Below are positions 52,511-54,060 of a stretch of DNA of 54,060 nucleotides, piece by piece (the stretch's first letter is position 1; each line of letters starts with the position of its first letter). A program made the position numbers and the translations under genes. The stretch is from positions 1 to 54,060 of the forward strand of contig NZ_JAIQUM010000038.1 in assembly GCF_020075705.1 (NCBI RefSeq), in the 5' to 3' direction. The stretch is from Metabacillus rhizolycopersici (lineage in GTDB: Bacteria; Bacillota; Bacilli; Bacillales; Bacillaceae). The notes below the pieces were generated by a model. The model was not told the DNA's origin, searched no databases, and worked only from the letters and a program-made list of their open reading frames with translations.

Positions 52511-52563
52511 AACTCTCAGGAGGTGACTCCTTATCCGTTAGTTGACGGAGTAAGGAAGCTTAT
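52511..52563 (+). promoter_or_regulatory. Structured leader of the CNNM gene that includes its ribosome site
   Basis: GGAG-GTGA-CTCC (52519-52530) is a GNRA-capped hairpin. CCTTA-CCGT...ACGG-TAAGG (52529-52555) forms a second one whose 3' side contains the AAGG of the ribosome site for the TTG start at 52564. The two stems share bases 52529-52530, so they partly exclude each other. I cannot match this to a known riboswitch. Confidence 0.4.
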
Positions 52564-53913
52564 TTGGACATAGTGAATTTGTTGCTTGTTGCAATTTTAA
52601 TCGCTCTTACGGGCTTTTTCGTTGCTTCTGAATTTGCAATAATAAGAATTAGAAGCTCTCGTATTGACCAATTAATTGCAGAAGGAAACAAAAAGGCAAG
52701 TGCTGTAAAAAAGGTCATCGGTAATTTAGATGAATATTTGTCTGCTTGCCAGTTGGGAATTACCATTACGGCATTAGGTTTAGGGTGGCTTGGAGAACCA
52801 ACAATTGAACATCTTCTCGCACCATTGTTTGCACAGTATGATATACCAACCTCTGTTGCAACAATATTATCATTTGTGATTGCGTTTGCTACGATAACGT
52901 TTTTGCATGTTGTAGTAGGAGAAATGGCACCAAAAACAGTTGCCATTCAGAAAGCGGAACAAATAAGTATGTGGTTTGCCGGCCCTTTAATGCTCTTCTA
53001 CCGTATAATGTACCCGTTTATTTGGATTTTAAACGGATCGGCGCGATTTATTACAGGTCTTTTTGGATTAAAGCCTGTCTCAGAACATGAAGAGGCGCAT
53101 AGTGAGGAAGAACTAAGGATTATTGTTTCAGAAAGCTATAAAAGCGGTGAGATTAATCAATCAGAGTTTAAATATGTAAATAAAATTTTTGAATTTGATA
53201 ATCGAATAGCTAAAGAAATCATGGTACCTCGAACGGAAATTACCTCACTAGCAATTGATGCAACTTTTCAGGAACAATTAGAGATTATCAAAGGTGAAAA
53301 ATATACTCGTTATCCAATTGTGGATGGAGATAAAGACCATATCGTTGGAATGATTAATATTAAGGAAATATTCACAGATCTCATTCATATTGAAGAACCG
53401 CATTTATTCTCAATTGAAAAGTATATTCGACCAATTATACAAGTACTTGATTCTGTTCCAATTCATGAATTGCTTGTGAGAATGCAAAAGGACAGAATTC
53501 ATATGGCGATTTTAATTGATGAATATGGCGGAACTGCTGGTCTTGTAACAGTTGAAGATATATTAGAAGAAATTGTTGGAGAGATTCGTGATGAATTTGA
53601 TACAGATGAAATGCCACTAATCCAAAAAATTAACGATTCTAAATATACGATTGATGGAAAAGTACTTGTTAGTGAAATAAACGAACTATTTGGTCTAGAT
53701 ATTGGTGACGATGATGTTGATACAATTGGTGGTTGGGTATTAACAGAGCAATATGATATCCAAATGGGAGGGCTCATTGAAATTGGCTCTTATACCTTTA
53801 TGGTAAAAGAAATGGAAAACCATCATATCCGTACTCTAGAAGTCACGAAAAAGCAACAAGAAGAAGCAATCCGAAATCCAGCTATACTTGAAAAAAAAAT
53901 AGCTACATTATAA
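52564..53913 (+). CDS. CNNM/CBS-domain membrane protein (HlyC/CorC family)
   Basis: The 449-residue protein has an N-terminal DUF21/CNNM membrane domain (about 1-180; VASEFAIIRIRSSRIDQL, TALGLGWLGEP), a paired CBS module (about 205-325; IMVPRTEITSL, MAILIDEYGGTAGLVTVEDI) and a C-terminal CorC_HlyC domain (about 340-430). Relatives such as B. subtilis MpfA (YhdP) export Mg2+. Start is a TTG with AAGGAAG upstream. Several paralogues exist in Bacillus, so no symbol is given. Confidence 0.88.
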   Translation: MDIVNLLLVAILIALTGFFVASEFAIIRIRSSRIDQLIAEGNKKASAVKKVIGNLDEYLSACQLGITITALGLGWLGEPTIEHLLAPLFAQYDIPTSVATILSFVIAFATITFLHVVVGEMAPKTVAIQKAEQISMWFAGPLMLFYRIMYPFIWILNGSARFITGLFGLKPVSEHEEAHSEEELRIIVSESYKSGEINQSEFKYVNKIFEFDNRIAKEIMVPRTEITSLAIDATFQEQLEIIKGEKYTRYPIVDGDKDHIVGMINIKEIFTDLIHIEEPHLFSIEKYIRPIIQVLDSVPIHELLVRMQKDRIHMAILIDEYGGTAGLVTVEDILEEIVGEIRDEFDTDEMPLIQKINDSKYTIDGKVLVSEINELFGLDIGDDDVDTIGGWVLTEQYDIQMGGLIEIGSYTFMVKEMENHHIRTLEVTKKQQEEAIRNPAILEKKIATL

Positions 53914-53935
53914 AGGACTTACATTAGTAAGTTCC

Positions 53936-53985
53936 AGACTGTAGACAAACTCGATGAAAATTGAGTTTGCCTACGGTCTTTTTTG
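53936..53985 (+). terminator. Hairpin between the CNNM gene and the transposase start
   Basis: AGACTGTAGACAAACTC pairs with GAGTTTGCCTACGGTCT (two mismatches), followed by TTTTTGTTTT. It can end the CNNM transcript. It may instead be, or overlap, the left end of an insertion element whose transposase starts at 54024. Confidence 0.65.
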
Positions 53986-54023
53986 TTTTAAACTAGAAGT
54001 AAGAAAAACCTTGAGGTGATGAC

Positions 54024-54060
54024 GATGCTTTCGAAACATAATTCTATTCAACGAGATCAA
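54024..54060 (+). CDS. Start of a probable IS1182-family transposase, cut by the window edge
   Basis: Only MLSKHNSIQRDQ is visible, preceded by GAGGTGATGACG. IS1182-type transposases of Bacillus commonly begin with very similar residues (M-L-x-K-H-N-x-I-Q-R-D-Q), as far as I remember. With 12 residues the call is tentative. Confidence 0.5.

Overview
The window is an ordinary chromosomal stretch of a low-GC, endospore-forming, motile Bacillaceae bacterium. It carries an alpha/beta-type SASP, GerA-family germinant receptor genes, a YjcZ-type sporulation peptide, Spo0E, TnrA, SigI/RsgI, CtsR boxes and a sigma-D-type motAB promoter. Gene order from tnrA to ykvI follows, with insertions and losses, what I remember of one part of the Bacillus subtilis map: tnrA, ykoY, sigI-rsgI, sspD, htpX, ktrD, ykrP, the mtn genes, spo0E, mhqR, motB-motA, clpE, ykvI. 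Small divergent proteins, lineage-specific repeats and missing genes (kinE, ogt, eag) show that it is not B. subtilis itself.

Layout. 1-5 kb: a truncated GPH sugar symporter, an M42 aminopeptidase, small membrane or exported proteins and a DHA2 multidrug exporter divergent from a long TetR regulator. 6.9-12.8 kb: a YmaF-type His-repeat protein and a ger operon (A-C-B order) whose B gene is frameshifted and followed by a second, badly decayed and partly inverted B copy. 13-18.5 kb: tnrA with two TnrA boxes, a FbpA-like protein, a nucleotidyltransferase, a MarR regulator, small sporulation-type genes and uppP. 18.7-22.8 kb: a Mn2+ (yybP-ykoY) riboswitch with a TerC exporter, sigI-rsgI and a SASP gene. 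23.3-31.9 kb: htpX, ktrD, pbpC, three very small genes, a B12-binding radical SAM protein and a membrane acyltransferase. 32.6-41.5 kb: the complete methionine salvage set (mtnA, K, U, E, W, X, B, D) with two SAM-I riboswitches. 41.5-54 kb: a polysaccharide deacetylase-like protein, spo0E, a ZIP transporter, mhqR, motAB, clpE, ykvI, a phosphoesterase, a CNNM/CBS protein and the first codons of what looks like an IS1182-type transposase.

How the genes work together. The mtn genes rebuild methionine from methylthioribose: MtnK phosphorylates, MtnA isomerises, MtnB dehydrates, MtnW enolises, MtnX dephosphorylates, MtnD oxidises and MtnE transaminates, with MtnU as accessory amidase. SAM shuts two of the transcription units through riboswitches. 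The sporulation and germination genes, envelope genes (uppP, pbpC, sigI-rsgI) and stress genes (clpE, htpX, mhqR) are separate small units, mostly bounded by clear intrinsic terminators.

Nothing here is convincingly a new multi-gene system. The observations most worth a second look are: (i) two families of interspersed palindromic repeats, one with a conserved tail that carries the DnaA-box sequence TTATCCACA, whose ends supply the stop codons of mtnB, mtnK and clpE; (ii) a gerB frameshift exactly on an in-frame A AAA AAG slippery heptamer; (iii) a second gerB relic with an internal inversion; (iv) a YmaF-type protein made of 33-residue HxH repeats; (v) a structured leader before the CNNM gene; (vi) a small membrane-protein gene between two direct repeats.
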